Source: Mycolicibacterium pyrenivorans
GTDB taxonomy: Bacteria > Actinomycetota > Actinomycetes > Mycobacteriales > Mycobacteriaceae
Direction: 5' to 3'
Assembly (NCBI RefSeq): GCF_025821625.1
Contig: NZ_JACKSH010000027.1
Location: 1 to 64,000, forward strand
DNA length: 64,000 bases
Shown here: piece by piece, positions 8,985 to 17,294 of the stretch
Position numbering within the stretch: position 1 is the stretch's first letter
How the letters are laid out: each line of letters begins with the position of its first letter
The notes under the pieces: generated by a model
The model's input: the letters and a program-made list of their open reading frames with translations, nothing else
What the model was told of the DNA's origin: nothing
The model's database searches: none
Program-made: the position numbers and the translations under genes

Positions 8985-9255
8985 TTGATCGCTCTGACCA
9001 GCACGAATCCGCTGTGAAACTCAGTTCACATGCGGGATTTAGGGCGCAGGTGGATTGAGTGTAGTACAACGGAGTTAGGCATTCGGTAACGGACCTCGCT
9101 AGTGACATTGCCCACGAGTTAACGAAGTTCTATTGACATCTGTTCAGCCTGTGAAAGCATCGGATGCAACAGCGCAGAAACATTTGGGGCGCTTGCGTTA
9201 ACAGCCGAAGTAAATCTCGTGCGCTCTGTCGCGCACATGAAAAGGAGTTGGACCC
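8985..9255 (+). promoter_or_regulatory. whiB1 upstream region with CRP-like sites
   Basis: This 271-bp gap carries the whiB1 control region. AGTGACATTGCCCACG at 9101-9116 fits a CRP half-site pair and resembles, from memory, the CRP (Rv3676) site upstream of M. tuberculosis whiB1. A separate 18-bp palindrome, TGTGAA(N6)TTCACA, lies at 9013-9030 with spacing 2 bp wider than canonical CRP. TTGACA at 9133-9138 is a possible -35; no good -10 follows. A GGAG-type ribosome site precedes the ATG. Confidence 0.5.
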
Positions 9256-9510
9256 ATGGATTGGCGCCACAAGGCGGTCTGTCGCGACGAGGATCCGGAA
9301 CTGTTCTTCCCCGTGGGAAACAGCGGTCCGGCCCTTGCCCAGATCGCTGACGCGAAGCTCGTCTGCAACCGCTGCCCGGTCACCGCGGAGTGCCTGAGCT
9401 GGGCGTTGGAGTCGGGTCAGGACGCCGGCGTGTGGGGTGCCATGAGCGAGGACGAGCGTCGCGCGCTCAAGCGCCGCAACGCCCGCACGAAGGCGCGCAG
9501 CGGCGTCTAA
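9256..9510 (+). CDS. whiB1: WhiB1 iron-sulfur transcription factor
   Basis: The product is 84 residues, the family length. It holds a [4Fe-4S] cluster through Cys9, Cys37, Cys40 and Cys46, all present, followed by the G(V/I)WG turn (GVWGA, about 58-62) and a basic C-terminal DNA-binding tail (LKRRNARTKARSG). The M. tuberculosis protein is essential, NO-sensitive and binds the principal sigma factor. It is monocistronic, with a long 5' region and a perfect hairpin terminator just downstream. Confidence 0.96.
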   Translation: MDWRHKAVCRDEDPELFFPVGNSGPALAQIADAKLVCNRCPVTAECLSWALESGQDAGVWGAMSEDERRALKRRNARTKARSGV

Positions 9511-9527
9511 CCCCTTCCCCAAGCAGA

Positions 9528-9567
9528 CATAGTTACGGCCCCGACGAAAGTCGGGGCCGTAACTATG
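9528..9567. terminator. Perfect 18-bp hairpin between whiB1 and pdtaS
   Basis: The arms 9528-9545 and 9550-9567 are perfectly complementary over 18 bp with a GAAA tetraloop (9546-9549). The stem is AT-rich at its base (CATAGTTA) and GC-rich at the top. It lies 17 bp after the whiB1 stop and 49 bp beyond the convergent pdtaS stop, so it can terminate both. No U-tract follows, as is usual in mycobacteria. Confidence 0.85.
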
Positions 9568-9616
9568 TGAATTCAATTGGGGCGAATTCGGCATTTTCCG
9601 CCATTTCGAGCAACCG

Positions 9617-11107
9617 TCAGTATTGGCTTGTACGGCCGCGCCTGCCGATCGGCACCCGCAGGATCACATCGGTGCCGCCCGCCGCGAGGTCGTGCATGCC
9701 CAGCGATCCGTCGAGTTCCGCCGACACCAGCGTGCGCACGATCTGCAGTCCGAGACGGTCGGATTTCTCCAGGCTGAATCCGTCGGGAAGCCCGCGCCCG
9801 TCGTCGTGGACGACGACGTCGAGCCAGCGGGCGGAACGTTCCGCACGGATCGTGACGCAGCCCCGTGAGGTGGTGGCGTCGAAGGCATGCTCGATCGCGT
9901 TCTGGACCAGCTCGGTGATCACCATGATCAGGGCGGTGGCTCGGTCGGCGTCCAGCACACCCAGCTCCCCCTCCCGGTTGATCCGGATCGGGGCGTCGAC
10001 GGTCGCGACGTCGTTCATGATCGGCAGAATCCGGTCGACGACCTCGTCGAGGTTGACCTCTTCGTCCACCGACATCGACAGGGCGTCGTGCACCAGCGCG
10101 ATCGAGGAGACCCGGCGCACCGATTCGATCAGCGCCTCACGGCCCTCGGCGTTGGTGGTGCGGCGCGCCTGCAGGCGCAACAGCGCCGCGACCGTCTGCA
10201 GGTTGTTCTTGACGCGGTGGTGGATCTCGCGGATCGTGGCGTCCTTCGACAGCAGCGCCCGGTCGCGGCGCTTGACCTCGGTGACGTCACGGATCAACAC
10301 CGCGGCTCCGACCGTGGCGCCGTGCACTTCCAGCGGCAGGGTGCGCAGCAGGACCGCGGCACCACCTGCGTCGACCTCCATCCGCATGCTGGACCCGCCG
10401 GCCAGCGAATCCCGGACGTGGTTGGCCAGCTCCTGAGCCTCGAAGGGATCGGAGATCAGCGGGCGGGTCACGGCGACGAGGTTGTGGCCCTCGAGTTCGG
10501 CCGCCAGGCCCATCCGGTGATACGCCGAGATGGCGTTGGGGCTGGCGTAGGTCACCACGCCGGTCTCGTCGAGCCGGATGAAGCCGTCTCCCACGCGGGG
10601 GCTCGATCGCGACATGGCCAGGTCACCGACGTTGGGGAACGTGCCTTCGGACAGCATGAGCAGCAGGTCGCCGGCGCAGTCGACGTACGCGGCCTCCAGC
10701 GGGCTTGCCTGGCGCGGCGCCAGCGACGTCTGATGGGTGAGCACCGCGACGACGTGGTTGCCGTGACGCACCGGCACGGCCTCGACGTTCAGGCCGGGCG
10801 ATCCGCTCTGTCCCTCGACCGTGGCACGGCCGATGACGCCGGACTCGAAGGCGGCGGCGACGATGGGGACGTCCTCGCTGACGGCGAGAGTTCCGACGGC
10901 GTCGGCCAGAAGCACCGTCGACGCCGTGTTGGGTCGCACCTGGGCGACGCAGACCACCCGCCCGTCGTCGCGACGCACCCACATCAGGTAGTCGGCGAAC
11001 GAGAGGTCGGCCAGCAGCTGCCACTCGCCCACGACGGCGTGCAGGTGATCGACGGCGCTGCCGGGGAGGACGGTGTGTTCGGCGAGCAGCTCACCGAGGG
11101 TGGACAC
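9617..11107 (-). CDS. pdtaS: Sensor histidine kinase PdtaS
   Basis: The product is 496 residues and is a soluble kinase with no membrane segment. An N-terminal GAF-like domain (about 1-140) is followed by a PAS domain (about 175-290) and a HisKA_2-type region, REIHHRVKNNLQTVAALLRLQ, with the phospho-His in IHHRVKNN. The HATPase has N (ELVQNAIEHAF) and G (DDGRGLPDGF) boxes. In M. tuberculosis it phosphorylates the ANTAR regulator PdtaR, which is encoded elsewhere; none is seen here. Confidence 0.92.
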   Translation of the reverse strand: MSTLGELLAEHTVLPGSAVDHLHAVVGEWQLLADLSFADYLMWVRRDDGRVVCVAQVRPNTASTVLLADAVGTLAVSEDVPIVAAAFESGVIGRATVEGQSGSPGLNVEAVPVRHGNHVVAVLTHQTSLAPRQASPLEAAYVDCAGDLLLMLSEGTFPNVGDLAMSRSSPRVGDGFIRLDETGVVTYASPNAISAYHRMGLAAELEGHNLVAVTRPLISDPFEAQELANHVRDSLAGGSSMRMEVDAGGAAVLLRTLPLEVHGATVGAAVLIRDVTEVKRRDRALLSKDATIREIHHRVKNNLQTVAALLRLQARRTTNAEGREALIESVRRVSSIALVHDALSMSVDEEVNLDEVVDRILPIMNDVATVDAPIRINREGELGVLDADRATALIMVITELVQNAIEHAFDATTSRGCVTIRAERSARWLDVVVHDDGRGLPDGFSLEKSDRLGLQIVRTLVSAELDGSLGMHDLAAGGTDVILRVPIGRRGRTSQY

Positions 11108-11176
11108 GGCGGCCTACAGTCTCCGCGGCAACGGGGTCGTTCGCGACGTCTGGGTCGATCCGGGCCAACGGACGGG

Positions 11177-11392
11177 TCAGCTGATGACCGCGATGAGATC
11201 GCCGGCCTGGATGACGTCGCCCACGGACACGCTCACCTTGCTGACGGTCCCTGCGACCTCGGCGAGCACGGGGATTTCCATCTTCATCGACTCGAGCAGC
11301 ACCAGGGTGTCGCCTTCACCGATCTGATCGCCCTCGTGAACCACGACCTCGAGCACACTGGCCACGATCTCCGCGCGAACGTCCTCGGCCAT
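11177..11392 (-). CDS. Biotinylated single-domain protein (TB7.3 type)
   Basis: The product is 71 residues, essentially one biotinyl/lipoyl domain. The motif ESMKMEIPV carries the biotin-accepting Lys37. It corresponds to Rv3221c (TB7.3), a biotinylated mini-protein whose partner carboxylase is not established. It could be modified by the BirA encoded at 61.5 kb in this window. The ATG at 11392 is the only sensible start. Confidence 0.92.
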   Translation of the reverse strand: MAEDVRAEIVASVLEVVVHEGDQIGEGDTLVLLESMKMEIPVLAEVAGTVSKVSVSVGDVIQAGDLIAVIS

Positions 11393-11603
11393 CTTCACCC
11401 CACTCAACTCAACCGCTGGTGCTTGTCGGGTCCTATCGAACCACACCGGCGGCCAAAGCTCGGAGCGGCGGCGGATCGCGCGTGGCTTCGCTACCACCGC
11501 CCCCCGGCCCACGGTGAAAACGGTGTCGGTGCGGCATGCGACAATGGGTTCAACGTTCTCGCCCGTGCGGGCTGACAACCCACCGACTACTTGGAGGTAC
11601 ACC

Positions 11604-11696
11604 ATGGCCAAGCGTGGCCGGAAGAAGCGCGACCGCAAGCACACGAAGGCCAACCACGGCAAGCGGCCCAACTGCGGTTCGAAAGCAGTGCGCTAA
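11604..11696 (+). CDS. Ribosomal protein bL37-type micro-protein
   Basis: A very strong Shine-Dalgarno GGAGG (11593-11597) sits 6 bp before the ATG of a 30-codon gene. The product begins MAKRGRKKRDRKHTKANHGK and is intensely basic. This is the signature of the actinobacterial large-subunit protein bL37, about 24 residues in M. smegmatis as I recall, here with a slightly longer tail (NCGSKAVR). The stop overlaps the convergent rshA stop region by 4 bp. It is easily missed because of its size. Confidence 0.75.
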   Translation: MAKRGRKKRDRKHTKANHGKRPNCGSKAVR

Positions 11697-12022
11697 CCGC
11701 GGATGATCGTGGTGCGGCTGATCTGGATGCGCAGCCGCTCGCGCAGTCCCTCGGGGGCGCGCTCGCCGCTGCACTTGGTGGCGATCAGGTTCTTGACGCG
11801 CTCCTCGATGCCGTAGTGGCGCAGGCACGTCGGGCACTCCTCGAGGTGCTGGCGCAGTTTGTCACGAGTTTCGACGGTGCATTCGCCGTCGAGCAGCGTC
11901 CATACCTCGGCGATGACGGCCGCGCACTCGGGATGTTCCGGGTCCACCGGGCCCACCGGCGGAGTCCAGCGCTCGTCGTTCCCCGACGTGTCCTGGCCTG
12001 CACTCGAATCGGCGCCACTCAT
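11693..12022 (-). CDS. rshA: Anti-sigma factor RshA (zinc-binding, redox-responsive)
   Basis: The product is 109 residues of the ZAS family. The zinc/redox motif HxxxCxxC is His59-Cys63-Cys66 ([14 protein letters not shown]); further cysteines at 33 and 48 precede it. It holds SigH inactive in reducing conditions and releases it under disulfide or heat stress. It starts 4 bp inside the end of sigH, so the two are translationally coupled and made in step. The 3' end touches the bL37 gene. Confidence 0.93.
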   Translation of the reverse strand: MSGADSSAGQDTSGNDERWTPPVGPVDPEHPECAAVIAEVWTLLDGECTVETRDKLRQHLEECPTCLRHYGIEERVKNLIATKCSGERAPEGLRERLRIQISRTTIIRG

Positions 12023-12789
12023 GACGAAACCTCCTCCGGCGCGTCGAACTTCGCACCCCGGATGTATCCGCGGTCACGGGCCACACCGGCCAACAACTCA
12101 CGAAGCTGGCGCCTGCCGCGGTGCAACCGCGACATCACCGTCCCAATCGGTGTGTCCATGATTTCGGCGATCTCCTTGTACGGGAAGCCTTCGACGTCGG
12201 CGTAGTACACCGCCATCCGAAAGTCTTCGGGCAGCGCTTGCAACGCTTCCTTGATCTCACTGTCGGGCATCGACTCCAACGCCTCGACCTCGGCCGAGCG
12301 CAGCCCTGTCGAGGAGTGTTCCGCATTGGCGGCCAACTGCCAGTCGGTGATCTCCTCGGTCGGATACTCCGCAGGCTGGCGCTGCTTCTTGCGGTAGCTG
12401 TTGATGTAGGTGTTGGTCAGGATGCGGTACAGCCACGCCTTGAGGTTCGTCCCCTCACGGAACGAACGGAAACCCGAATAGGCCTTGACCATCGTCTCCT
12501 GCAGCAGGTCCTCGGCATCGGCGGGATTGCGCGTCATCCGCAGCGCACCGCCGTAGAGCTGATCGAGCAGGGGAATCGCGTCCCGCTCGAACCGGGCCGT
12601 CAATTCCGCATCCGTCTCCACCGGCTTGGCCAGCTCGGGGTCGAGCTCTGTCGCGAGGGTCGCCTCGGAAGCCAACCCATCGGTGTCGGTCATCGTGGGG
12701 AACACCGTCCCTTCTGTAGCGGCGCCGCCAAACAGGTCCGGCAGATCCACCGGACGCGTCGGGGCCTCCAGGGCCAACGCTGGCACCAT
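12019..12789 (-). CDS. sigH: ECF sigma factor SigH
   Basis: The product is 256 residues from the ATG at 12789, which has GGAAGGGG spaced 4 bp upstream. A shorter ATG at 12693 is nearer the M. tuberculosis length (216). Region 2 ([20 protein letters not shown]) and region 4 ([20 protein letters not shown]) are complete. It controls thioredoxin, chaperone and other disulfide/heat-stress genes. A SigH-type promoter lies upstream, implying autoregulation, and rshA follows with a 4-bp overlap. Confidence 0.95.
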   Translation of the reverse strand: MVPALALEAPTRPVDLPDLFGGAATEGTVFPTMTDTDGLASEATLATELDPELAKPVETDAELTARFERDAIPLLDQLYGGALRMTRNPADAEDLLQETMVKAYSGFRSFREGTNLKAWLYRILTNTYINSYRKKQRQPAEYPTEEITDWQLAANAEHSSTGLRSAEVEALESMPDSEIKEALQALPEDFRMAVYYADVEGFPYKEIAEIMDTPIGTVMSRLHRGRRQLRELLAGVARDRGYIRGAKFDAPEEVSS

Positions 12790-12866
12790 CAATCCCCTTC
12801 CGCCGATCCTAGAGGTTGCGGCCGACTAGTTTCTCTGCTCGGCTACGCGCCTGCTACAGCTGTCGT

Positions 12867-12897
12867 CAACAACAGCACCGACGGGGCCTCTTGTTCC
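12867..12897 (-). promoter_or_regulatory. SigH-type autoregulatory promoter for sigH-rshA
   Basis: On the minus strand GGAACA (12897-12892) is followed after 18 bp by GTTGTTG (12873-12867). This matches the published SigH consensus GGAA(C/T)-N16-20-GTT. Transcription would begin near 12860, leaving a leader of about 70 nt to the ATG at 12789. Placement just upstream of sigH is what autoregulation predicts. Confidence 0.75.
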
Positions 12898-12932
12898 CCG
12901 ACCGCCCTGCTCAGTGGCGCTAGTCTGTGCCG

Positions 12933-13424
12933 GTGGCGCGGGCAGCAACACCGGCGATCGCGGCTCTGCTGGCCGCGGGTGTGCCGCACACCGTCGTGCA
13001 GTACCACCACGACCCCCGCAGCGATTCGTTCGGCGAGGAGGCGGTGAACCAGCTCGCGCAGGCCGGCGGGCTGTCCCCCGACCAGATCTTCAAGACGCTG
13101 GTCGTCGCACTGCCCACCGGGTTGGGTGTGGCGGTGCTGCCGGTGCCGGCGAAGCTGTCGCTGAAAGCCGCCGCGGCCGCGCTCGACGTGCCCAAGGCCA
13201 CGATGGCCGATCCGGCGGCAGCCCAGCGTTCGACCGGATACGTGGTCGGCGGTATCTCCCCGCTGGGCCAGCGCAGGCCGCTGCCGACCGTCGTCGACGC
13301 CTCGGCGTTGCAGTGGGACCGGGTGCTGTGCAGCGCAGGCAAGCGCGGCTGGGACGTCTCGCTGGCGCCCGCGGATCTGATCACCCTCACCAACGCGGTG
13401 ACCGCGGACATCCGGGCTGTCTAG
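12933..13424 (+). CDS. ybaK: YbaK/prolyl-tRNA editing-type deacylase
   Basis: The product is about 163 residues from the GTG at 12933; a GTG at 12927 is the alternative. YbaK hydrolyses Cys-tRNA(Pro). The fold is shown by VPHTVVQYHHD, the QIFKTLVV motif with its catalytic Lys, GGISPLGQRRPLPTVVD, and the final ITLTNAVTADI. The family is full length here; M. tuberculosis carries, as I recall, two short ORFs in this neighbourhood (Rv3224A/B). It is divergent from sigH, so its promoter lies close to the SigH promoter. Confidence 0.85.
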   Translation: MARAATPAIAALLAAGVPHTVVQYHHDPRSDSFGEEAVNQLAQAGGLSPDQIFKTLVVALPTGLGVAVLPVPAKLSLKAAAAALDVPKATMADPAAAQRSTGYVVGGISPLGQRRPLPTVVDASALQWDRVLCSAGKRGWDVSLAPADLITLTNAVTADIRAV

Positions 13425-13433
13425 GGTGAAGCC

Positions 13434-14279
13434 ATGTCACTCGCGGGAAAGACCATGTTCATCTCCGGCGCCAGTCGCGGTATCGGGCTGGCGATCGCCA
13501 AGCGGGTCGCGGCCGACGGCGCCAACATCGCGCTGGTCGCCAAGACCGCCGAACCCCATCCGAAGCTGCCCGGCACCGTCTACACCGCGGCCAAGGAGAT
13601 CGAGGAGGTCGGCGGCCAGGCGCTGCCGATCGTCGGCGATGTCCGCGACGGCGACTCGGTGGCCGCCGCGGTCGCCAAGACCGTCGAGCAGTTCGGCGGC
13701 ATCGACATCTGCGTGAACAACGCCTCGGCGATCAACCTCGGCTCCATCGAGGAGGTGCCGCTCAAGCGCTTCGACCTGATGAACGGCATCCAGGTGCGGG
13801 GCACCTACGCGGTGTCGCAGGCCTGCATCCCGCACATGAAGGGCCGGGACAACCCCCACATCCTGACGCTGTCGCCGCCGATCCTGCTGGAGTCAAAGTG
13901 GCTGCGGCCCACGCCGTACATGATGGCGAAGTTCGGTATGACGTTGTGCGCGTTGGGTATTGCCGAAGAGATGCGAGAAGCGGGGATCGCCTCCAACACG
14001 CTGTGGCCGCGCACCATGATAGCCACCGCCGCGGTGCAGAACCTGCTCGGCGGCGACGAGTCGATGGCCCGCTCGCGCAAGCCCGAGGTGTACTCCGACG
14101 CCGCTTACGCGGTGCTGACCAAACCCGCGGGCTTCACCGGCAACACGCTGCTGTGTGAGGACGTGCTGCTGGAAGCGGGCGTCACCGACCTTTCGGTGTA
14201 CGACTGCGTCCCCGGTTCGGATCTGGGCGTGGACTTCTGGGTGGAGGGCGCCAACCCGCCGGGCTACACCCAGCCCTGA
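13434..14279 (+). CDS. Short-chain dehydrogenase/reductase (HSDL2/Rv3224-like)
   Basis: The product is 281 residues. The NAD(P)-binding motif is ISGASRGIGLAIAKR (about 9-23), then VNNASAINLG (the NNAG-like element) and the active-site PYMMAKFGM (YxxxK). The Ser position lies in LTLSPPILL, as in the hydroxysteroid-dehydrogenase-like-2 subgroup. The C-terminus ends in the subgroup-typical GVDFWVEGANPPGYTQP. Substrate unknown. It starts 10 bp after ybaK, likely co-transcribed. A palindromic repeat begins 11 bp past its stop. Confidence 0.87.
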   Translation: MSLAGKTMFISGASRGIGLAIAKRVAADGANIALVAKTAEPHPKLPGTVYTAAKEIEEVGGQALPIVGDVRDGDSVAAAVAKTVEQFGGIDICVNNASAINLGSIEEVPLKRFDLMNGIQVRGTYAVSQACIPHMKGRDNPHILTLSPPILLESKWLRPTPYMMAKFGMTLCALGIAEEMREAGIASNTLWPRTMIATAAVQNLLGGDESMARSRKPEVYSDAAYAVLTKPAGFTGNTLLCEDVLLEAGVTDLSVYDCVPGSDLGVDFWVEGANPPGYTQP

Positions 14280-14290
14280 GACGGTTCGTC

Positions 14291-14351
14291 CGCGAACGTG
14301 CATTCCTTGTAGCGCCAACGCGATGACAGCAGCAGGGAATGCACGTTCGCG
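14291..14351. repeat. Palindromic 3'-end repeat, copy A (R'-R form)
   Basis: A perfect 16-bp inverted repeat joins 14291-14306 and 14336-14351 (CGCGAACGTGCATTCC and its complement), with a 29-bp loop. Both arms are of the type that forms the right arm of the copies at 54.8, 55.8, 62.3 and 62.7 kb. It starts 11 bp downstream of the SDR stop, between two genes on the same strand. Confidence 0.85.
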
Positions 14352-14393
14352 GAACCAGGGCCACCGTTCACTCCGTCATCGTGGCACGCTGAG

Positions 14394-15173
14394 GTGGTGT
14401 CATCGCCGACGATCTGGGCTGCCGGGCGCTACGAGTCCGTTGCCCGCCGTATCGCCCCCATCGCCGAGGAAGTGGTCGACGCTCTGCAACAGCGGCGGCC
14501 GCTGCGCGACGCGACGCTGGTCGACCTCGCCTGCGGCACCGGCAACGCCGCGCTGGCGGCTGTCGCCCGCGGCGCGCGGGTGACCGGAGTCGACATCACC
14601 CCGGCGTTGATGGCGCTCGGCGCGCAGAAAGACGGCGGCGGGTCGGTGACCTGGGTGGCCGCCGATGCGTCCGCCACCGGACTGCCCGACGCCGCCTTCG
14701 ATGCCGCGGTCTCCAACATGGGCATCGTGTTCGTGGAACCGACCGCCCAGGTCGCCGAGATCGCCCGACTGCTGGCCCCGGGCGGCACACTGGCGTTCTC
14801 CACCTGGGTGCGCACCGACGACAACCCGTTCCTCGACCCCATCGTCGCGGTGCTCGGGGTGCCGCCGGGCTCCGGCTACCGACCCGACGAGTGGGGTGAC
14901 CCGGACATCGCCGCGGCACGCCTCGCCGCCGAGTTCGTGGACGTCACATTCCAATCAGGCACGCACACATGGGAATTCGACTCACACGCCGCGGCGATGC
15001 GGTTCGTGACCGACGAGTCACCGGCGCACGTGGACGTCCTCGCACGGGTGCCCGATCCACAGCGTGGCCAGCTGATCGCCGCGTTCGACGAGGCGATGCG
15101 CCGCCACGTCGACGACCGCGGGCGGGTCGGCTTCGACACCCCCTACGCGGTGGTGACGGCCACCCGGCGCTGA
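14394..15173 (+). CDS. Class I SAM-dependent methyltransferase
   Basis: The product is 259 residues. SAM-binding motif I is [15 protein letters not shown] (about 43-57), with the acidic motif II residue in VTGVDIT and a post-I block [16 protein letters not shown]. It resembles small-molecule or ubiquinone/menaquinone-type methyltransferases, but no substrate can be assigned. Two tandem GTG codons (14394, 14397) can start it. It converges on the SRAP gene with a 4-bp gap. Confidence 0.8.
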   Translation: MVSSPTIWAAGRYESVARRIAPIAEEVVDALQQRRPLRDATLVDLACGTGNAALAAVARGARVTGVDITPALMALGAQKDGGGSVTWVAADASATGLPDAAFDAAVSNMGIVFVEPTAQVAEIARLLAPGGTLAFSTWVRTDDNPFLDPIVAVLGVPPGSGYRPDEWGDPDIAAARLAAEFVDVTFQSGTHTWEFDSHAAAMRFVTDESPAHVDVLARVPDPQRGQLIAAFDEAMRRHVDDRGRVGFDTPYAVVTATRR

Positions 15174-15177
15174 CCGC

Positions 15178-15924
15178 TCACAGCAGCGACCCCTGCTCGG
15201 CTTGCGGCTCTGCCGGCTCGATCAACTCCGGCCCGTTGTTGCGGACGCTGTTCACCAGGCGCGACACCTCGCGGATCTCGATGCGGTCGAGGTCGCCGTG
15301 CCCGCGCAACAGACCTTCGTCGACCGGGGCGTCGGGGTCCAGCCAGCGGTCCCAGTCGCGCTCGCTGATCGTCAGCGGCATCCGGTCGTGGATGTCGGAC
15401 AGCGGGCCGGCCGCGTCGGTGGTGATGATGGTGCAGCTCAGCAGCGGTGCCGCGTCCTTGGGAGCGTCCTTGGGCCGCCACGTCGACCACAGGCCGGCCA
15501 TGAACAGCGGTTCGCCGTCGCCTGCGTACATGTAGAACGGCGTCTTCGCGCCCTTCTGCCCGCGCCACTCGTACCAGCCGTCCATCGGCACCAGGCAGCG
15601 CTTGCCCTTGATCGACGTGCGGAACGCCGGCGAGGTGGTCACCTTGTCGGATCGGGCGTTGATCAGCAGCGGCCCCTTCGTGTCCGGGGCCCCTCCCTCG
15701 ACGGTCTTGGCCCACACCGGCACCAGCCCCCACCGCATCAGCCGCACCCGGCGCGTCGGCTCGTCCTCGGGTTCGGTGTGGCGGGTGACCACCGTGCTCA
15801 CGGTGGTCGTCGGCGCCACGTTGTAGTTCGGCGCAGGCGAGCCACCCGCCGCTGTTTCATCGAGCGCCTTGATCTTCTCGGCCAGCAGCGCCGGATCGGT
15901 GGTCACCGCGAATCGCCCGCACAT
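15178..15924 (-). CDS. SRAP/HMCES-type abasic-site protein (YedK-like)
   Basis: The product is 248 residues. SRAP proteins crosslink to abasic sites in single-stranded DNA through Cys2, exposed after Met removal. The ATG at 15924 is therefore chosen because it yields Met-Cys-Gly-Arg-Phe; an ATG three codons upstream would bury the Cys. Other family motifs are visible: [31 protein letters not shown] and the HDRMP box. Matches Rv3226c. Divergent from aroA. Confidence 0.92.
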   Translation of the reverse strand: MCGRFAVTTDPALLAEKIKALDETAAGGSPAPNYNVAPTTTVSTVVTRHTEPEDEPTRRVRLMRWGLVPVWAKTVEGGAPDTKGPLLINARSDKVTTSPAFRTSIKGKRCLVPMDGWYEWRGQKGAKTPFYMYAGDGEPLFMAGLWSTWRPKDAPKDAAPLLSCTIITTDAAGPLSDIHDRMPLTISERDWDRWLDPDAPVDEGLLRGHGDLDRIEIREVSRLVNSVRNNGPELIEPAEPQAEQGSLL

Positions 15925-15987
15925 GGTTTCCATGGTGGCAGACACCGGCGACACCCCGGTTTCCTCGACAGGCAAGAATGGGAACCC

Positions 15988-17283
15988 GTGAGCACCTGGC
16001 CGGCCCCGTCGACCGCAACCCCCGTCCATGCGACGGTCACCGTGCCCGGGTCGAAGTCACAGACCAACCGGGTGCTGATCCTCGCGGCGCTGGCCGTCCC
16101 CCAGGGCCCTTCGACGGTCAGCGGGGCCCTGCGCAGCCGCGACACCGACCTGATGATCGGCGCGCTGCAGGCCCTCGGCCTGAGCGTGCAGGCTGCCGAC
16201 AGTGACGACACCGAGTTGACCATCAGCGGCGCCCTCGCCCCGGAACCGGGCGTGCGGATCGATTGCGGGCTGGCCGGAACCGTGCTGCGGTTCGTGCCGC
16301 CGGTGGCCGCGCTGAGCAGCGAGACGGTCACCTTCGACGGCGACGAGCAGGCGCGCACCCGCCCGATCGCACCGCTGCTCGACGGGCTGCGCGGCCTCGG
16401 CGTCACCGTCGAGGGTGACGGCCTGCCCTTCAACGTCCGGGGCGGCGGGTCGGTGCGCGGCGGCACCGTCGAGATCGACGCGTCGGGATCCTCACAGTTC
16501 GTCTCCGGGCTGCTGCTCTCGGGCGCGGCGTTCACGGAGGGGTTGACGATCGTGCACACCGGCGGGCCGGTGCCCTCGGCACCGCACGTCGCCATGACGG
16601 TGTCGATGCTGCGCGACGCAGGCGTCGAGGTCGACGACACCGCGCCCGACCGGTGGCACGTCGCTCCCGGGCCGGTCGCGGCCCGACACTGGTCCGTCGA
16701 ACCCGACCTGTCGAACTCGGTGCCGTTCCTGGCCGCCGCCGTGGTCAGCGGCGGAGCGGTCCGCGTCACCGGATGGCCGCCGGTGAGCACCCAGCCGGCC
16801 GACACCATCCTCTCCATCCTGAAGAAGCTGGGTGTGGTTGTGCGCCAGGGTGATTCCTACCTGGAGGTGCAGGGCGCGACAAGCTACGACGGTATCGACG
16901 TCGACCTGCGCGAGGTCGGCGAACTCGCGCCGTCGGTGGCTGCGATGGCGGCCCTGGCCACCCCTGGTTCGGTGTCGCAGCTGCGGGGAATCGCCCATCT
17001 GCGCGGCCATGAAACCGACCGGTTGGCCGCGCTGTCCGCCGAACTCAACCGCCTCGGCGGGCAGTGCGAGGAGACCCCGGACGGGCTGACCATCACCGCG
17101 CAACCGCTGCACGCCGGTGTGTGGCGGTCCTACGCCGATCACCGGATGGCCACCGCGGGCGCGATCGTCGGGCTCCGGGTCGCCGGTGTCGAGGTCGAAG
17201 ACATCGCCACCACGGCCAAGACGATGCCCGAGTTCCCGCAGTTGTGGGCGGACATGCTGGCGGGCCAGGCGGACGAGCTGTAG
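15988..17283 (+). CDS. aroA: 3-phosphoshikimate 1-carboxyvinyltransferase (EPSP synthase)
   Basis: The product is 431 residues from the GTG at 15988, whose start ([16 protein letters not shown]) aligns with Rv3227. It condenses shikimate-3-phosphate with PEP, step 6 of the shikimate pathway. Visible motifs are the substrate loop [10 protein letters not shown] (about 23), [20 protein letters not shown], the [12 protein letters not shown] block and the late [13 protein letters not shown]. rsgA begins 11 bp downstream. Confidence 0.96.
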   Translation: MSTWPAPSTATPVHATVTVPGSKSQTNRVLILAALAVPQGPSTVSGALRSRDTDLMIGALQALGLSVQAADSDDTELTISGALAPEPGVRIDCGLAGTVLRFVPPVAALSSETVTFDGDEQARTRPIAPLLDGLRGLGVTVEGDGLPFNVRGGGSVRGGTVEIDASGSSQFVSGLLLSGAAFTEGLTIVHTGGPVPSAPHVAMTVSMLRDAGVEVDDTAPDRWHVAPGPVAARHWSVEPDLSNSVPFLAAAVVSGGAVRVTGWPPVSTQPADTILSILKKLGVVVRQGDSYLEVQGATSYDGIDVDLREVGELAPSVAAMAALATPGSVSQLRGIAHLRGHETDRLAALSAELNRLGGQCEETPDGLTITAQPLHAGVWRSYADHRMATAGAIVGLRVAGVEVEDIATTAKTMPEFPQLWADMLAGQADEL

Positions 17284-17294
17284 AGGGTCCAGGC

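Noticed and set aside
9013..9030. TGTGAA(N6)TTCACA as a classic CRP site
   Set aside because: TGTGA and TCACA are separated by 8 rather than 6 bp, so I list it only as a palindrome.
12690..12789. TTG at 12792 as the sigH start
   Set aside because: The next codon is an ATG at 12789 with the same ribosome site better spaced; the TTG is unnecessary.
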